DNA of 64,000 bases from Myxosarcina sp. GI1 (GTDB lineage Bacteria > Cyanobacteriota > Cyanobacteriia > Cyanobacteriales > Xenococcaceae). The DNA is taken from positions 31,147 through 95,146 of the forward strand of contig NZ_JRFE01000026.1 in NCBI RefSeq assembly GCF_000756305.1, written 5' to 3'. The notes under the pieces were generated by a model. That model saw only the letters and a list, made by a program, of their open reading frames with translations, searched no databases and was not told the DNA's origin. Each line of letters starts with the position of its first letter. The first letter of the stretch is position 1. A program made the translations under genes and the position numbers. Positions 8,750 through 20,462 of the stretch are shown piece by piece.

Positions 8750-9526
8750 TTAAAAAGATAGCGTGGGATCTAGCCAAATTGAAATTTCTTGTTTCAGGCG
8801 ATGTAAATCTCTGGAAAATCCTTGATTGAACCATTGTCCGAGCGTACTAATTGGAGTATTGCTGTCTTCACTTTGCCACTGTATTTCTTGACTTAAAGGA
8901 GTTAGATGATTGCCAGGGAGATTCAACAGGGCAATCATATTAGGAAACCTCTGGCGTAAAATTGGATTTAGTTCGATAGTTTGATCGATATTGTCGTTGG
9001 TGAACTTGACCAAAAGATTGCGGCGAATTGCATAGTTTTTAGCAATTAATTCTTGAGTTTCTATAGGTGAAGGGCTAAATTCTACATTGAAAGTGGAAGT
9101 TAGATTAAATTGTTCGATAAAAGGAATAGCGCGATTAACTGGATAATTATTAAAAGAAATGAGAATATTACCCGCTCGCTCTATGTTGTATAAACTACCA
9201 ATAAGTAAATGTAGCTTACATCCCATACTGTGTCCGATTCCATAAACAGGTAAATAGCGTTTGCCTAATTTATTAGTTTGATGTAAGCGATCTAATATAG
9301 TTTCAAAGCGATTCAAAACTTCACGAGCGATCGCTAAATGATCTAGAGTATTTAAAAAAGGCGTGGCGATTGTTGCGTATCCATCTTTACCAATTTGTTC
9401 GAGAAGCAACCGATAGGATATCTGGGGTGCAGTTGCTACAAATGCACCACCCAAGAAGTGAACGATTCCTTTAATGTCTCGCCGAGGCAAGTATACCCAA
9501 CCGCCCGAAATCTCTAACCATTCCAT
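8750..9526 (-). CDS. DUF1350 family alpha/beta-hydrolase-like protein
   Basis: 258 residues with an alpha/beta-hydrolase core. The family opening GGWVYLPRRDIKGIVHFLGGAFVA is followed by the nucleophile-elbow motif GHSMGCKLHLL, with Ser near residue 100. DUF1350 proteins are restricted largely to cyanobacteria and plastid-bearing plants, and their substrate is unknown. The start is the ATG at 9524-9526. It lies downstream of clpC but is separated from it by a strong terminator, so it should have its own promoter. Confidence 0.82.
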   Translation of the reverse strand: MEWLEISGGWVYLPRRDIKGIVHFLGGAFVATAPQISYRLLLEQIGKDGYATIATPFLNTLDHLAIAREVLNRFETILDRLHQTNKLGKRYLPVYGIGHSMGCKLHLLIGSLYNIERAGNILISFNNYPVNRAIPFIEQFNLTSTFNVEFSPSPIETQELIAKNYAIRRNLLVKFTNDNIDQTIELNPILRQRFPNMIALLNLPGNHLTPLSQEIQWQSEDSNTPISTLGQWFNQGFSRDLHRLKQEISIWLDPTLSF

Positions 9527-9577
9527 AAGCCTAGCTCGTCTTTCTTAATAAATAAATTTTGATTTTGAAAACCGCAC

Positions 9578-9610
9578 AAAAAAATAGTAGAGAATATTTA
9601 ATTCTCTACT
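9578..9610 (-). terminator. Intrinsic terminator of clpC
   Basis: AGTAGAGAAT (9586-9595) pairs perfectly with ATTCTCTACT (9601-9610) around a 5-base loop. On the minus strand the hairpin is followed by A and then seven T (the A-run at 9578-9584). It lies about 50 bases past the clpC stop codon and has the full form of a factor-independent terminator. Confidence 0.85.
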
Positions 9611-9657
9611 GAAACAATATTAGCTAGCTATTTAAGTTTAGCTATCGCTTTCGGTCG

Positions 9658-12126
<2,469 letters not shown>

Positions 12127-12240
12127 AACCTATTTCCATCACCTGCTGCTTGCCCTGTTACGCTGATTCTAGCACAGCATCCAAAATACGAATTTTTAGG
12201 AACCGTAAAGTCTAGATATAGAGAGCGTAAAGCCACAACC

Positions 12241-12789
12241 TCAGCAATGATTTTCTATGATATAGTTGGGATACAGGCGATCGCTTATTTGCTGTTGCCA
12301 GGTGTTTAATTTTTGTTTAAATTCCCGACTGTCAATTGCTTTACGCCACAAAATCAGGGCATCTTCTCCTGTCTTAGGGTAATAATTTTTTCTTCTCCCC
12401 GCAATCGTAAAACCGAACTTTTGATATAAATTTAAGGCTGTTTGGTTACTAGAAGCAACTTCTAATGTAGCTCGCTTTAGCTGATATTTATTTGTCGCTC
12501 GACTGAGTAAAGCGCAAAGTAATAATTTTCCCAATTTCTGTTGGCGGTACTCAGGAGCAATGCCTAACAAAGTTACGTGTGCTTCTTCTAAAATTGACCA
12601 AAAACAGCCAATACCAGCGAGCTTGGGATTTGAATCTTTGAAAAGTAAAGCGAGTAAACAACTATTAGGACTGTCAATCTCTCTTTGATAACCTGCTTCA
12701 GTCCACAAACCACCAAAACAAAGTTTGTCTAACGCTAAGATTTTGGGTAAATCTTCATTAGTAACTAATTTAATTTCTATAATTTTCAC
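12241..12789 (-). CDS. rimI: Ribosomal-protein-alanine N-acetyltransferase RimI-like (GNAT)
   Basis: 182 residues with a single GNAT fold. The acetyl-CoA loop reads GIAPEYRQQKLGKLLLCALLSRA, and the RimI-type C-terminal half reads ATLEVASSNQTALNLYQKFGFTIAGRRKNYYP. RimI acetylates the N-terminal Ala of ribosomal protein S18; in cyanobacteria orthology is inferred from sequence only. The C-terminal extension past residue 150 is longer than in enterobacterial RimI. The apparent start is a GTG (12787-12789). It is divergent from lysA, with 109 bases between them for both promoters. Confidence 0.82.
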   Translation of the reverse strand: MKIIEIKLVTNEDLPKILALDKLCFGGLWTEAGYQREIDSPNSCLLALLFKDSNPKLAGIGCFWSILEEAHVTLLGIAPEYRQQKLGKLLLCALLSRATNKYQLKRATLEVASSNQTALNLYQKFGFTIAGRRKNYYPKTGEDALILWRKAIDSREFKQKLNTWQQQISDRLYPNYIIENHC

Positions 12790-12898
12790 GTAATCTAACT
12801 GTACACTATATAAAATAGTAATTTTTATAGCTGATAAAATTTTTCAGCCAGCTAGTTTAAATAAATTTAATTGCTTTTAAGATCGAACTTAATAACTT

Positions 12899-14308
12899 AT
12901 GCTTTCAACCCACCCTAGTTTGCAAAATACTGGTTATCGTTACTTGCCTAAAATTACCAGTCTAGAGTTGCCTCCCTCTCCCAATCAAGAGTTAATGCCG
13001 TTAACTGCCAAAGTAAATAGTGAAGATAAACTAGAAATTGGAGGCTGCGAACTCGGTCTTTTAGTAGAGCAATTTGGTTCGCCTCTTTATATCTTAGATG
13101 AGTTTACTTTGAGAACTGCCTGTCGTCAGTATCGCGATAGTTTTGCAACCTACTATAGCGGTGAGTCTCTAGTTATTTATGCTTCTAAAGCTTGGAGTTG
13201 TCTGGCAGTATGTAGCATTATTGATAGTGAAGGTTTAGGATTTGATGTAGTTTCGGGAGGAGAACTATACACTACTCTCCAAGCAGGAGTCAGCAGCGAT
13301 AAAATTTATTTTCACGGCAACAACAAATCGGCAGCAGAGTTAAAATATGCTTTAGATGTTGGCTGCACGATAATGGTCGATAACTGGCTAGAGTTAAAAA
13401 CTCTTGCCGCCATGTCTGCTGAAGCTGAGAAGGCAGTTAAAATTATGCTGCGTCTGACCCCTGGTATTGAATGTCATACCCACGAATATATTCGTACGGG
13501 ACATTTAGATAGCAAGTTTGGTTTCGATCCCCAGCAAATCGATGCGGTTTTTACTTTTATTGCCAAACAGACAAAGCTTAACTGTATTGGATTGCACGCT
13601 CATATTGGTTCGCAAATTTTCGAGCGTCAACCACATCAAGATTTAGCGGGAGTACTAGCAGAATGGTACAAAAAAGCGCGAGAGTACAAACTACCTGTAG
13701 AGACTTTAAATGTAGGTGGTGGTCTGGGTATTCGCTATACCGAATCAGACGATCCGCCGAGTATTTCTGAGTGGGTTAAAGCAGTAAGCAAAGCGATAGA
13801 GTCTGCCTGTACGCGCCAGCAATTACCATTACCCAAACTAATTGCCGAACCAGGTCGTTCTCTTATTGGTTCGGCTTGTGTAACTGCCTATACAGTTGGC
13901 AGCAGTAAAGAAATACCCGAAGTACGAACCTATGTTGCTGTTGATGGCGGTATGTCGGATAATCCCCGTCCCATTACCTATCAATCAGTTTATCGCTCGG
14001 TAATAGCAAATCGCATGTCAGCACCGCTAACGGAAAACGTAACAGTTGCTGGCAAACATTGCGAATCTGGAGATGTATTAATTAAAGATGCTTCCTTACC
14101 CGTAGCTCAAACGGGAGATATTCTGGTAGTCATGGGTACGGGAGCCTACAACTACAGCATGGCATCAAACTATAATCGTATTGGTAGACCCGCAGCTATT
14201 ATAGTTAACCAAGGAGAAACCAATCTGATTATCGAACGAGAAACCTATCAAAATTTAGTCGAGCGCGATCGCCTACCAGAAAGGTTAGTCAGAGAAACCT
14301 CGCTATAA
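12899..14308 (+). CDS. lysA: Diaminopimelate decarboxylase
   Basis: 469 residues, PLP-dependent fold-type III decarboxylase, catalysing meso-diaminopimelate to L-lysine, the last lysine step and a drain on a peptidoglycan precursor. The PLP lysine is in LVIYASKAW (K97). Downstream are GLHAHIGSQIF, the phosphate-binding ETLNVGGGLGI, EPGRSLIG, and the CESGDVL and GAYNYSMASNYN blocks contributed to the active site from the partner subunit. An N-terminal leader of about 45 residues precedes the family core. The gene heads a lysA-cdaA-uppS order on the plus strand. Confidence 0.95.
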   Translation: MLSTHPSLQNTGYRYLPKITSLELPPSPNQELMPLTAKVNSEDKLEIGGCELGLLVEQFGSPLYILDEFTLRTACRQYRDSFATYYSGESLVIYASKAWSCLAVCSIIDSEGLGFDVVSGGELYTTLQAGVSSDKIYFHGNNKSAAELKYALDVGCTIMVDNWLELKTLAAMSAEAEKAVKIMLRLTPGIECHTHEYIRTGHLDSKFGFDPQQIDAVFTFIAKQTKLNCIGLHAHIGSQIFERQPHQDLAGVLAEWYKKAREYKLPVETLNVGGGLGIRYTESDDPPSISEWVKAVSKAIESACTRQQLPLPKLIAEPGRSLIGSACVTAYTVGSSKEIPEVRTYVAVDGGMSDNPRPITYQSVYRSVIANRMSAPLTENVTVAGKHCESGDVLIKDASLPVAQTGDILVVMGTGAYNYSMASNYNRIGRPAAIIVNQGETNLIIERETYQNLVERDRLPERLVRETSL

Positions 14309-14345
14309 AAAAATAAATAGATAGTGCGTAATGCATTCTTGCCTG

Positions 14346-14370
14346 CTCCCTCAAATGATATTTGAGGGAG
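14346..14370. terminator. Hairpin downstream of lysA
   Basis: CTCCCTCAAAT (14346-14356) and ATTTGAGGGAG (14360-14370) form a perfect 11-bp stem with a 3-base loop, 38 bases after the lysA stop. There is no T-run behind it, so it may be a 3'-end stabiliser or a weak terminator between lysA and cdaA. Confidence 0.55.
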
Positions 14371-14533
14371 ACGCTTTGCCATCTTGTCTCGTTGGTTTCA
14401 CAGTCTTTTAACTTCGTCAAGACAGAAGATAAGGTAAACTAATAAATTAAGATAGATTATTGTTTAGTTTCTAAACCTTAATTTTTTGAGGTTTTATTTC
14501 CCGCTCACCATTCGCAGCCGAGTACTTAATATA

Positions 14534-15445
14534 ATGTCGTTGTCGGGTTTTGTTCCTGACTTAAGTTGGATTCCTTCTTGGTTAGCCCATGGCGTTGACC
14601 TGGGCTTAGTTTTAGTCTTGAGTTACGTCCTGCTCTTAGTTATTGGCGAAGGCGAACGTCGTAGCTTATGGATGGTTCGAGGTTTTATCGTTCTGATGTT
14701 AGCTACGGTAATCAGTAGAGAACTGGATCTAACTCTATTAGGATTTTTGCTAGAAAAATTAGTTTTGGGCGCTGCCGTAGCTATGGCAGTCATTTTTCAA
14801 TCACAGTTTCGGCGTTTTTTAGAGCAAATAGGTAGAGGAGAATTACTACAGTTATTTCAATCTTCGGGAAGACCTGGAATCCAGTCCGATAGCGTAGTAG
14901 ATCGCATTGTCGAAGCAGTTAAAGAGCTATCTCAAAACCGCACGGGTGCTTTGATTTTAATGGAAACTACAGGTTCTTTGGATGAAGAAGATTTTGTCTC
15001 TTCAGGGGTAAGTTTGAACGCCGAGGTATCTAGAGAGCTACTGCAAACTATTTTTCAAACTACGACTTTGCTACATGATGGAGCGGTTTTAGTGCGCGGC
15101 TCGCGAATTGTGGCGGCGGCTGTGATTCTGCCATTATCAGAGCGTACCGCGATACGCCAATTGGGTACTCGTCATCGTGCGGCGATGGGAATTACTGAAA
15201 AAGTAGAAAGATGTTTGTGTATTGTAGTTTCCGAAGAAACAGGCTCAATTTCTCTAGCAGAGAAAGGAACGTTAAACAGACCTCTAACCAGCAACAAATT
15301 GAAAGAGTTATTGCAGGAGAGGTTTGCCACAACTGCCGAACGAGATGCAGTTCGCTTTAGTCGTCAACTGGGCTTTCAAGGCAAAGCTTTTTTAGCAAGT
15401 ATTTTTGGACGCAAATCTTCTGTCTCTCGCAAAAAAAATCAATAG
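14534..15445 (+). CDS. cdaA: Diadenylate cyclase CdaA
   Basis: The enzyme condenses two ATP into cyclic di-AMP at the membrane. Three hydrophobic segments lie within the first ~90 residues (LGLVLVLSYVLLLVIG, WMVRGFIVLMLATVI, LVLGAAVAMAVIFQ), followed by the DAC domain with the signature blocks LLHDGAVLV (DGA) and GTRHRAAMGI (RHR), and then SEETGSIS. I chose the ATG at 14534 (MSLSGFVPD), giving 303 residues; an upstream in-frame TTG at 14486 would add 16 unsupported residues. In many bacteria cdaA sits with glmM; here it lies between lysA and uppS. c-di-AMP typically controls potassium and osmotic balance. Confidence 0.93.
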   Translation: MSLSGFVPDLSWIPSWLAHGVDLGLVLVLSYVLLLVIGEGERRSLWMVRGFIVLMLATVISRELDLTLLGFLLEKLVLGAAVAMAVIFQSQFRRFLEQIGRGELLQLFQSSGRPGIQSDSVVDRIVEAVKELSQNRTGALILMETTGSLDEEDFVSSGVSLNAEVSRELLQTIFQTTTLLHDGAVLVRGSRIVAAAVILPLSERTAIRQLGTRHRAAMGITEKVERCLCIVVSEETGSISLAEKGTLNRPLTSNKLKELLQERFATTAERDAVRFSRQLGFQGKAFLASIFGRKSSVSRKKNQ

Positions 15446-15505
15446 AATCGCTCTCTTTCGAGCATTTCGATCTAACCTAGTTTATATTCAAATTTTTACA
15501 TACAG

Positions 15506-16270
15506 ATGAGCGTCGATCTTGCCTGGCAAAAACTACCCGTAGATTTAGATCCCAATCGGCTACCCAAGCACGTAGCAGCGATTATGGATGGTAATGGTCG
15601 CTGGGCGAAAAATAAAGGAAAACCGCGAATTGTCGGTCATCAAAAAGGTGTAGACGCGCTTAAGGATTTGCTGCGCTGTTGTAAAGATTGGGGAATTCCC
15701 GCTCTAACTGCCTATGCCTTTTCCACAGAAAACTGGGGCAGACCTTTAGAAGAAGTACAGTTTTTAATGACTTTATTCGAGCGTGTTTTACGGCGAGAGC
15801 TACAGGAAATGATGGCGGAGAATGTCAAAATTCGTTTTGTAGGTAATTTAACGGATTTACCAAAATCGCTGCGTCAAGAAATCGAACGCTCGATGCAAGA
15901 CACTGAAAATAATACGGGAACTCAGTTTACCATTGCCACTAATTATGGAGGTAGACAAGAAATCGTTCAAGCCTGTCGGGCGATCGCTTCCAAAGTCGAA
16001 CGGGGTTATGTTGAAGTAGAAAAAATCGATGAAAGCTTATTTGAAGAACATTTATATACAAAAGGAATTACTCATCCAGACTTGCTAATTCGCACTAGTG
16101 GCGAAATGCGGATCAGTAATTTTTTGCTGTGGCAAATAGCTTATGCTGAAATTTATGTTACCCCCACTCTCTGGCCCGATTTCGATCGTGCAGAGTTTTA
16201 CAAAGCTTTAACTACTTATCAGCAGCGTGAAAGGCGTTTTGGTAAGGTTAAATCTACAAATAATAAATAA
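15506..16270 (+). CDS. uppS: Isoprenyl (undecaprenyl) diphosphate synthase
   Basis: 254 residues, cis-prenyltransferase. The signature [16 protein letters not shown] (catalytic Asp in MDGN) is followed by [13 protein letters not shown], and near the C-terminus by [18 protein letters not shown] and [10 protein letters not shown]. The product is the C55 carrier lipid for peptidoglycan and exported polysaccharide, or another polyprenyl chain, since length specificity is not visible. It follows cdaA by 60 bases on the same strand, probably in one transcription unit. An RlpA-like gene follows after a 348-base gap. Confidence 0.95.
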   Translation: MSVDLAWQKLPVDLDPNRLPKHVAAIMDGNGRWAKNKGKPRIVGHQKGVDALKDLLRCCKDWGIPALTAYAFSTENWGRPLEEVQFLMTLFERVLRRELQEMMAENVKIRFVGNLTDLPKSLRQEIERSMQDTENNTGTQFTIATNYGGRQEIVQACRAIASKVERGYVEVEKIDESLFEEHLYTKGITHPDLLIRTSGEMRISNFLLWQIAYAEIYVTPTLWPDFDRAEFYKALTTYQQRERRFGKVKSTNNK

Positions 16271-16618
16271 TAAATAGTACGCGACGCTAAAATTTACTAA
16301 TTTTGTCGAGTTTAAGTTAAGCGTATTTCTACGGTCGCCGCTGTATTTCTCTTCAAAGCGATCGCTTTATTTAGCTCCAGACTAAAGTATTTTACTAGAC
16401 AAATTTAACTACTAAGCTGTTTGATTTACACGATACACACCTTTAAAAGCGGTTTAAATAGTTTTGTCTAATTTTTTTTGAAATCTATAATCGGTAATTT
16501 TACAATTTGTTGTTAATTTCATTCCTGGGTAAAATAGCAACCAAATGTTTTTTTGGTTTTTATAAATTCAGTTAATAACAAAAGATAATTCAATTAAAAA
16601 TAGTAATTTCTGAAGTTA
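16271..16618. other. Intergenic region between uppS and the rlpA-like gene
   Basis: 348 AT-rich bases with one HIP1 octamer near 16359. I searched by eye for a c-di-AMP (ydaO-type) riboswitch, since rlpA-like genes are sometimes controlled by one, and saw none of its conserved blocks. It is presumably the promoter region of the downstream gene. Confidence 0.4.
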
Positions 16619-17212
16619 ATGAGTAAGATCGATATCTCTATTAAAAATAGAATTAAACTTATAGGTGTTGCGACTTTTTGCACTTTTGCCTGTTTGGGAA
16701 CTAATACCGCTAAAGCTGCTACTGTAGAACAAAAAAGCAAAATCTTTAGACGAAGCCAATCCAAAGTTCAATTAAAATCCCAGCAATATCATAAACAAAG
16801 CTTATCAATAACTAAAGATTTGCTTAACTCAAATTCGCAAGATTTAAAGCGAAAAAATTTGGTTACTCGGGAAAGAGATCGAGAACTAAACTCAAATTCC
16901 AATTATTTTCAATTAGCTCAGACTGCTAGTGGTCAAGCATCTTGGTACGGACCAAAATTTCACGGTCGTCCTACCGCAAGTGGCGAACAATTCAATCAAA
17001 ATGCTCATACTGCGGCTCATCCTAGTTTGCCATTTGGGACGCAGGTAAAAGTGACCAATGTTAATAATGGTCGTTCTGTTGTAGTAAGAATAAACGATCG
17101 CGGTCCGTTTGTAGGAGGCAGAATTATCGATCTCTCGGCAGCTGCGGCTCGTGCTGTCGGTCTAGTTCAAAGTGGAGTCGCACCAGTAAGATTGCAAATT
17201 TTGGGTAGATAA
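16619..17212 (+). CDS. RlpA-like septal/cell-wall protein (double-psi beta-barrel)
   Basis: 197 residues. The N-terminus has a hydrophobic export signal (about residues 12-34; [21 protein letters not shown]). A Ser/Asn/Lys-rich linker of about 65 residues follows. The C-terminal domain is a DPBB RlpA-like domain: [34 protein letters not shown] and [19 protein letters not shown]. In RlpA these positions include the catalytic Glu/Asp of a lytic transglycosylase that cuts peptidoglycan lacking stem peptides. There is no SPOR domain. A periplasmic cell-wall role is likely; enzymatic activity is inferred. Confidence 0.85.
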   Translation: MSKIDISIKNRIKLIGVATFCTFACLGTNTAKAATVEQKSKIFRRSQSKVQLKSQQYHKQSLSITKDLLNSNSQDLKRKNLVTRERDRELNSNSNYFQLAQTASGQASWYGPKFHGRPTASGEQFNQNAHTAAHPSLPFGTQVKVTNVNNGRSVVVRINDRGPFVGGRIIDLSAAAARAVGLVQSGVAPVRLQILGR

Positions 17213-17249
17213 GGCAAGTTAGCAAAAGGCGATCGATAATAAATAATTG

Positions 17250-18812
17250 ATGTTGTCGCTCGCCGTAAAAAAATTGCTAGTAATTAAAACAATTGCCGAG
17301 TTACGCTCCTATCTTGCTAGTCGTCACTCCGCCCAAATAGGTTTAGTGCCGACAATGGGAGCTTTACACCAAGGACATCTTAGTCTAATCGAGCGGGCGA
17401 TCGCCGAAACCGACACAGTAGTTGTAAGCATTTTTGTCAATCCCCTGCAATTTGCTCCCACCGAAGACTTACAGCAGTATCCCCGACAGCTAGAAGCAGA
17501 TTTCCAACTCTGCCAAAGACTGGGTGTAGACGTTGTGTTTGCTCCTACTGTAGAAGCAATGAATCTAAAAGGAGATTCTGCCGCTCAATCTCTAACAACT
17601 ACTGTAGTTCCTCCTGCCGATCTGATTACTGTATTGTGTGGTAAATTTCGTTCGGGTCACTTTGAAGGTGTTGCGACAATCGTTACGAAATTGTTTAACA
17701 TTGTCCGATGCAACCGCGCCTATTTTGGACAAAAAGATGCCCAACAGTTGGCAATTATTCGCCAGGTAGTAGCAGATTTGAATATACCTGTAGAAATTGT
17801 TGGCTGTCCGATAGTTCGAGAAGCATCGGGACTGGCGTTAAGTTCGCGCAACCAGTATTTAACTGCCGACCAAAAAGAATCTGCCGCTCAAATCTATCAA
17901 GGTTTGCTGCAAGCGCAAGCTGCTTTTAAACAAGGAGAAAACCACAGCCAGATCTTAGTCGATCTGGTCAAACAAAAATTAACCAATCTAGCAGAAGTTA
18001 AGATTCAATATATCGAGCTAGTTCATCCTCAAACACTTAAACCTTTGAATGAGGTAAAGCAACAAGGGTTACTAGCGATCGCTGCTCATGTCGGTTCAAC
18101 TCGTCTAATTGATAATATCTTGTTAAAAAAACGCCAACCAATTATTGCTATTGACGGACCTGCTGGTGCGGGGAAATCTACTGTTACCCGTCGCGTGGCT
18201 CAAAAATTAAAATTGCTTTATCTAGATACTGGTGCCATGTATCGAGCGGTAACTTGGTTAGTTATGCAGTCTAATTTAGCTCTGGATAATGAAGAAGCAA
18301 TTGCCGATTTGGTTGAGGAAGCAAAAATAGAACTGATTCCTCCCGATGCGATCGATTTACCAACGGGGGTATACATTAACAAACAAGATGTTACTCAAAC
18401 CATTCGCACCCCAGAAGTTACCGCTAATGTCTCTACCATTGCCGCTCAAGCCGCAGTGCGCGAAGCCTTAGTATCCATGCAGCAAAAATGGGGATTCGAA
18501 GGAGGGGTTATTGCTGAAGGTAGAGATATTGGTACTAATGTTTTCCCTGATGCCGAACTAAAAATTTTTCTAACTGCTTCTGCTGCTGAAAGAGCTAAAA
18601 GACGCAGTCAAGATTTAGCCAGGCAAGGCGAAAGTAATATCGATCTAGAACAGTTAACTAGAGAAATTCGGCAACGAGATGAAAAAGACAGCAACCGAGC
18701 GATCGCACCATTAAAAAAAGCTCCCGATGCAATTGAGTTAGTAACCGACGACTTGAGTATTGATGTAGTTACTCAGAAGATAGTCGAGCTTTATCGAGAA
18801 AGAATAGACTAG
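17250..18812 (+). CDS. panC/cmk: Bifunctional pantoate--beta-alanine ligase / cytidylate kinase
   Basis: 520 residues from the ATG at 17250; a TTG just before it is not needed. Residues 1-290 are PanC, which joins pantoate and beta-alanine with ATP in the coenzyme A pathway: LVPTMGALHQGHLSLIERA, FVNPLQF, FGQKDAQQLAIIR, LALSSRNQYL. From about residue 300 the chain is Cmk, which phosphorylates CMP: P-loop GPAGAGKST, YLDTGAMYRAVTW, EGRDIGTNVFP, and the lid region RAKRRSQDLARQG. The PanC-Cmk fusion is a known cyanobacterial arrangement. No insertion or frameshift is seen at the join. Confidence 0.96.
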   Translation: MLSLAVKKLLVIKTIAELRSYLASRHSAQIGLVPTMGALHQGHLSLIERAIAETDTVVVSIFVNPLQFAPTEDLQQYPRQLEADFQLCQRLGVDVVFAPTVEAMNLKGDSAAQSLTTTVVPPADLITVLCGKFRSGHFEGVATIVTKLFNIVRCNRAYFGQKDAQQLAIIRQVVADLNIPVEIVGCPIVREASGLALSSRNQYLTADQKESAAQIYQGLLQAQAAFKQGENHSQILVDLVKQKLTNLAEVKIQYIELVHPQTLKPLNEVKQQGLLAIAAHVGSTRLIDNILLKKRQPIIAIDGPAGAGKSTVTRRVAQKLKLLYLDTGAMYRAVTWLVMQSNLALDNEEAIADLVEEAKIELIPPDAIDLPTGVYINKQDVTQTIRTPEVTANVSTIAAQAAVREALVSMQQKWGFEGGVIAEGRDIGTNVFPDAELKIFLTASAAERAKRRSQDLARQGESNIDLEQLTREIRQRDEKDSNRAIAPLKKAPDAIELVTDDLSIDVVTQKIVELYRERID

Positions 18813-18828
18813 CAAGCTTGGCGTGATG

Positions 18829-19734
18829 CTAAAAAGCTTTTTGATACAAAATTTCTTCCGACTCTAACGCAAAATTTTGTCCCAGCCAAATCAAAGATAT
18901 TCGCTCGACAATACCGTTCTTTAAAGAAACTAGCGAAAAATTGCGCTGTAATTCTTCCCGCTCCTGTTTGAGCCGAGGAACACTAGCAGAATTAAAATAA
19001 ATAGTTCCCATACTATCGGTCACAACTCTGGTTCGCAAACGATCTTGGCGATGCCTTAGACGATGATGCATGTGTCCAAAAGTAACAAAGGGTATCGATT
19101 TGCCTAAAGTAATAGCTTTGGATATCGCTTCAGCTAAATCCGGATCGCCATAATCGCCGCCTGGAATCTGCCAGTCTTTACCACAGATGTCTTCTGGTTT
19201 ATCTCCCAGTCCGAATGGTCCATTGTGTCCGATAAAAATAACTGTATCGAATGCCGCATTTTGAACTGCTTCAACTATTCGAGCAGTAGACTCGGCAAAA
19301 TTATTTACATCGTAGCGATCGCGATAGAAATCTGCATTTTTCCAGTTTTTTCCTCCCCAACTAAAAGGGCGACTTCCTACTACAGAAAAGTCAAACTGAG
19401 GAAAATCGAGGTACGAAAACCCTACATGAGCATTACCTAAGAAATCTAACTGCCGCTGAACTCGATCTTCTAAATTGCGGTCGTAGGGAGCCTGTTTGCG
19501 TCCCCAATGAGAGGCAGTATACCAAGCGTCATGATTGCCCATAATTGTAGCTATGGGTAACTTAATTGCCGCTATTTTTTTGACTACATCTACAGATTCA
19601 TTACCAAAGTCGCCCACAAAGAGGACTAAGTCTACTCCAAGATGTTTTAAAGCTAATTCGTCGTCATCGTCCCAAAGATCGTGAATATCTCCAACTACTG
19701 CTATGTTTATTTCGCTATCAATAACACTCGACAT
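18829..19734 (-). CDS. TIGR04168-type metallophosphoesterase
   Basis: 301 residues. Calcineurin-like phosphoesterase motifs are present in order: VVGDIHDLWD near the N-terminus, LFVGDFGNE, IMGNHDAWYT, FIGHNGPFG and FGHMHH. These supply the dinuclear metal ligands. The protein matches the pattern of a family conserved in cyanobacteria and plants with unknown substrate. There is no signal peptide or membrane segment. It follows the response regulator gene by 8 bases on the same strand, so the two are very likely cotranscribed. The gene converges with panC-cmk across 16 bases. Confidence 0.85.
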   Translation of the reverse strand: MSSVIDSEINIAVVGDIHDLWDDDDELALKHLGVDLVLFVGDFGNESVDVVKKIAAIKLPIATIMGNHDAWYTASHWGRKQAPYDRNLEDRVQRQLDFLGNAHVGFSYLDFPQFDFSVVGSRPFSWGGKNWKNADFYRDRYDVNNFAESTARIVEAVQNAAFDTVIFIGHNGPFGLGDKPEDICGKDWQIPGGDYGDPDLAEAISKAITLGKSIPFVTFGHMHHRLRHRQDRLRTRVVTDSMGTIYFNSASVPRLKQEREELQRNFSLVSLKNGIVERISLIWLGQNFALESEEILYQKAF

Positions 19735-19742
19735 ACCTTAGT

Positions 19743-20462
19743 TTATTTTACCAATCCCGCTCTTAAAGCTCTTACTGCCGCTTGAGTGCGGTCATCAGCA
19801 CAGAGCTTGTTTAAAATATGGCAAACGTGGGTTTTTACCGTTCCCACTGTAATATACAGCTTATCTGCAATTTGAGCATTGCTACATCCAGCTACAATTA
19901 GCTCCAAAACTTCTAGTTCTCGTTGCGTTAAAGGAGAAGTTTCTAATATTTGCTGGTATTCTTCACCTATAGAGTCAATGCTTTGAGATTCCAACTCATC
20001 TTCATCTTCAACTGCAATAGCTGGTGTTTTTGCCTGTTTGAGTACTATGCGAGCGATCGCAGGATCGATCCAGGAATTGCCTTCATAGGTAGTTACAATC
20101 GCCTGTACTAAGTTTTCTATACTGACATCTTTAAGACTATAAGAATCTGCTCCTGCTGCAAAAGCTGCCATTACCGAATCTTCACTATCGTGCATCGTCA
20201 GAATCAAAACTTTGGTATTTGTATTGCCATTTTCCGACTCCGCTCGTTTGAGTTTTTGAGTTAATTCTACGCCATCTATATCTGGCAAACCTATATCAAC
20301 CACTGCTACATCTGGTTTGACATTAGCAATAGATTTTAATCCAGAATTACCATTAGCCGCATCGTCAATAATTTCAATATTATTATATTGAGACAAGGCT
20401 GTTTTTAAACCAACTCTAGTTAAATCGTGATCTTCTACCAAAACAACGCGAATTTTATTCAT
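19743..20462 (-). CDS. NarL/FixJ-type response regulator
   Basis: 239 residues. The receiver domain (1-125) has the acidic pair E10/D11, the phosphoacceptor D56 in VVDIGLPDIDG, and the conserved Lys in SYSLKD. A linker of about 45 residues rich in Glu follows, then a LuxR-type helix-turn-helix (LTQRELEVLELIVAGCSNAQIA, then KTHVCHILNKL). It should be a phosphorylation-controlled transcription factor. No histidine kinase lies nearby, so the partner is unknown. It is paired with the phosphoesterase gene 8 bases downstream. Confidence 0.92.
   Translation of the reverse strand: MNKIRVVLVEDHDLTRVGLKTALSQYNNIEIIDDAANGNSGLKSIANVKPDVAVVDIGLPDIDGVELTQKLKRAESENGNTNTKVLILTMHDSEDSVMAAFAAGADSYSLKDVSIENLVQAIVTTYEGNSWIDPAIARIVLKQAKTPAIAVEDEDELESQSIDSIGEEYQQILETSPLTQRELEVLELIVAGCSNAQIADKLYITVGTVKTHVCHILNKLCADDRTQAAVRALRAGLVK

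Noticed and set aside
16271-16618. c-di-AMP riboswitch upstream of the rlpA-like gene
   Set aside because: Suggested by the nearby cdaA and the known control of some rlpA genes, but the conserved ydaO blocks are not visible.
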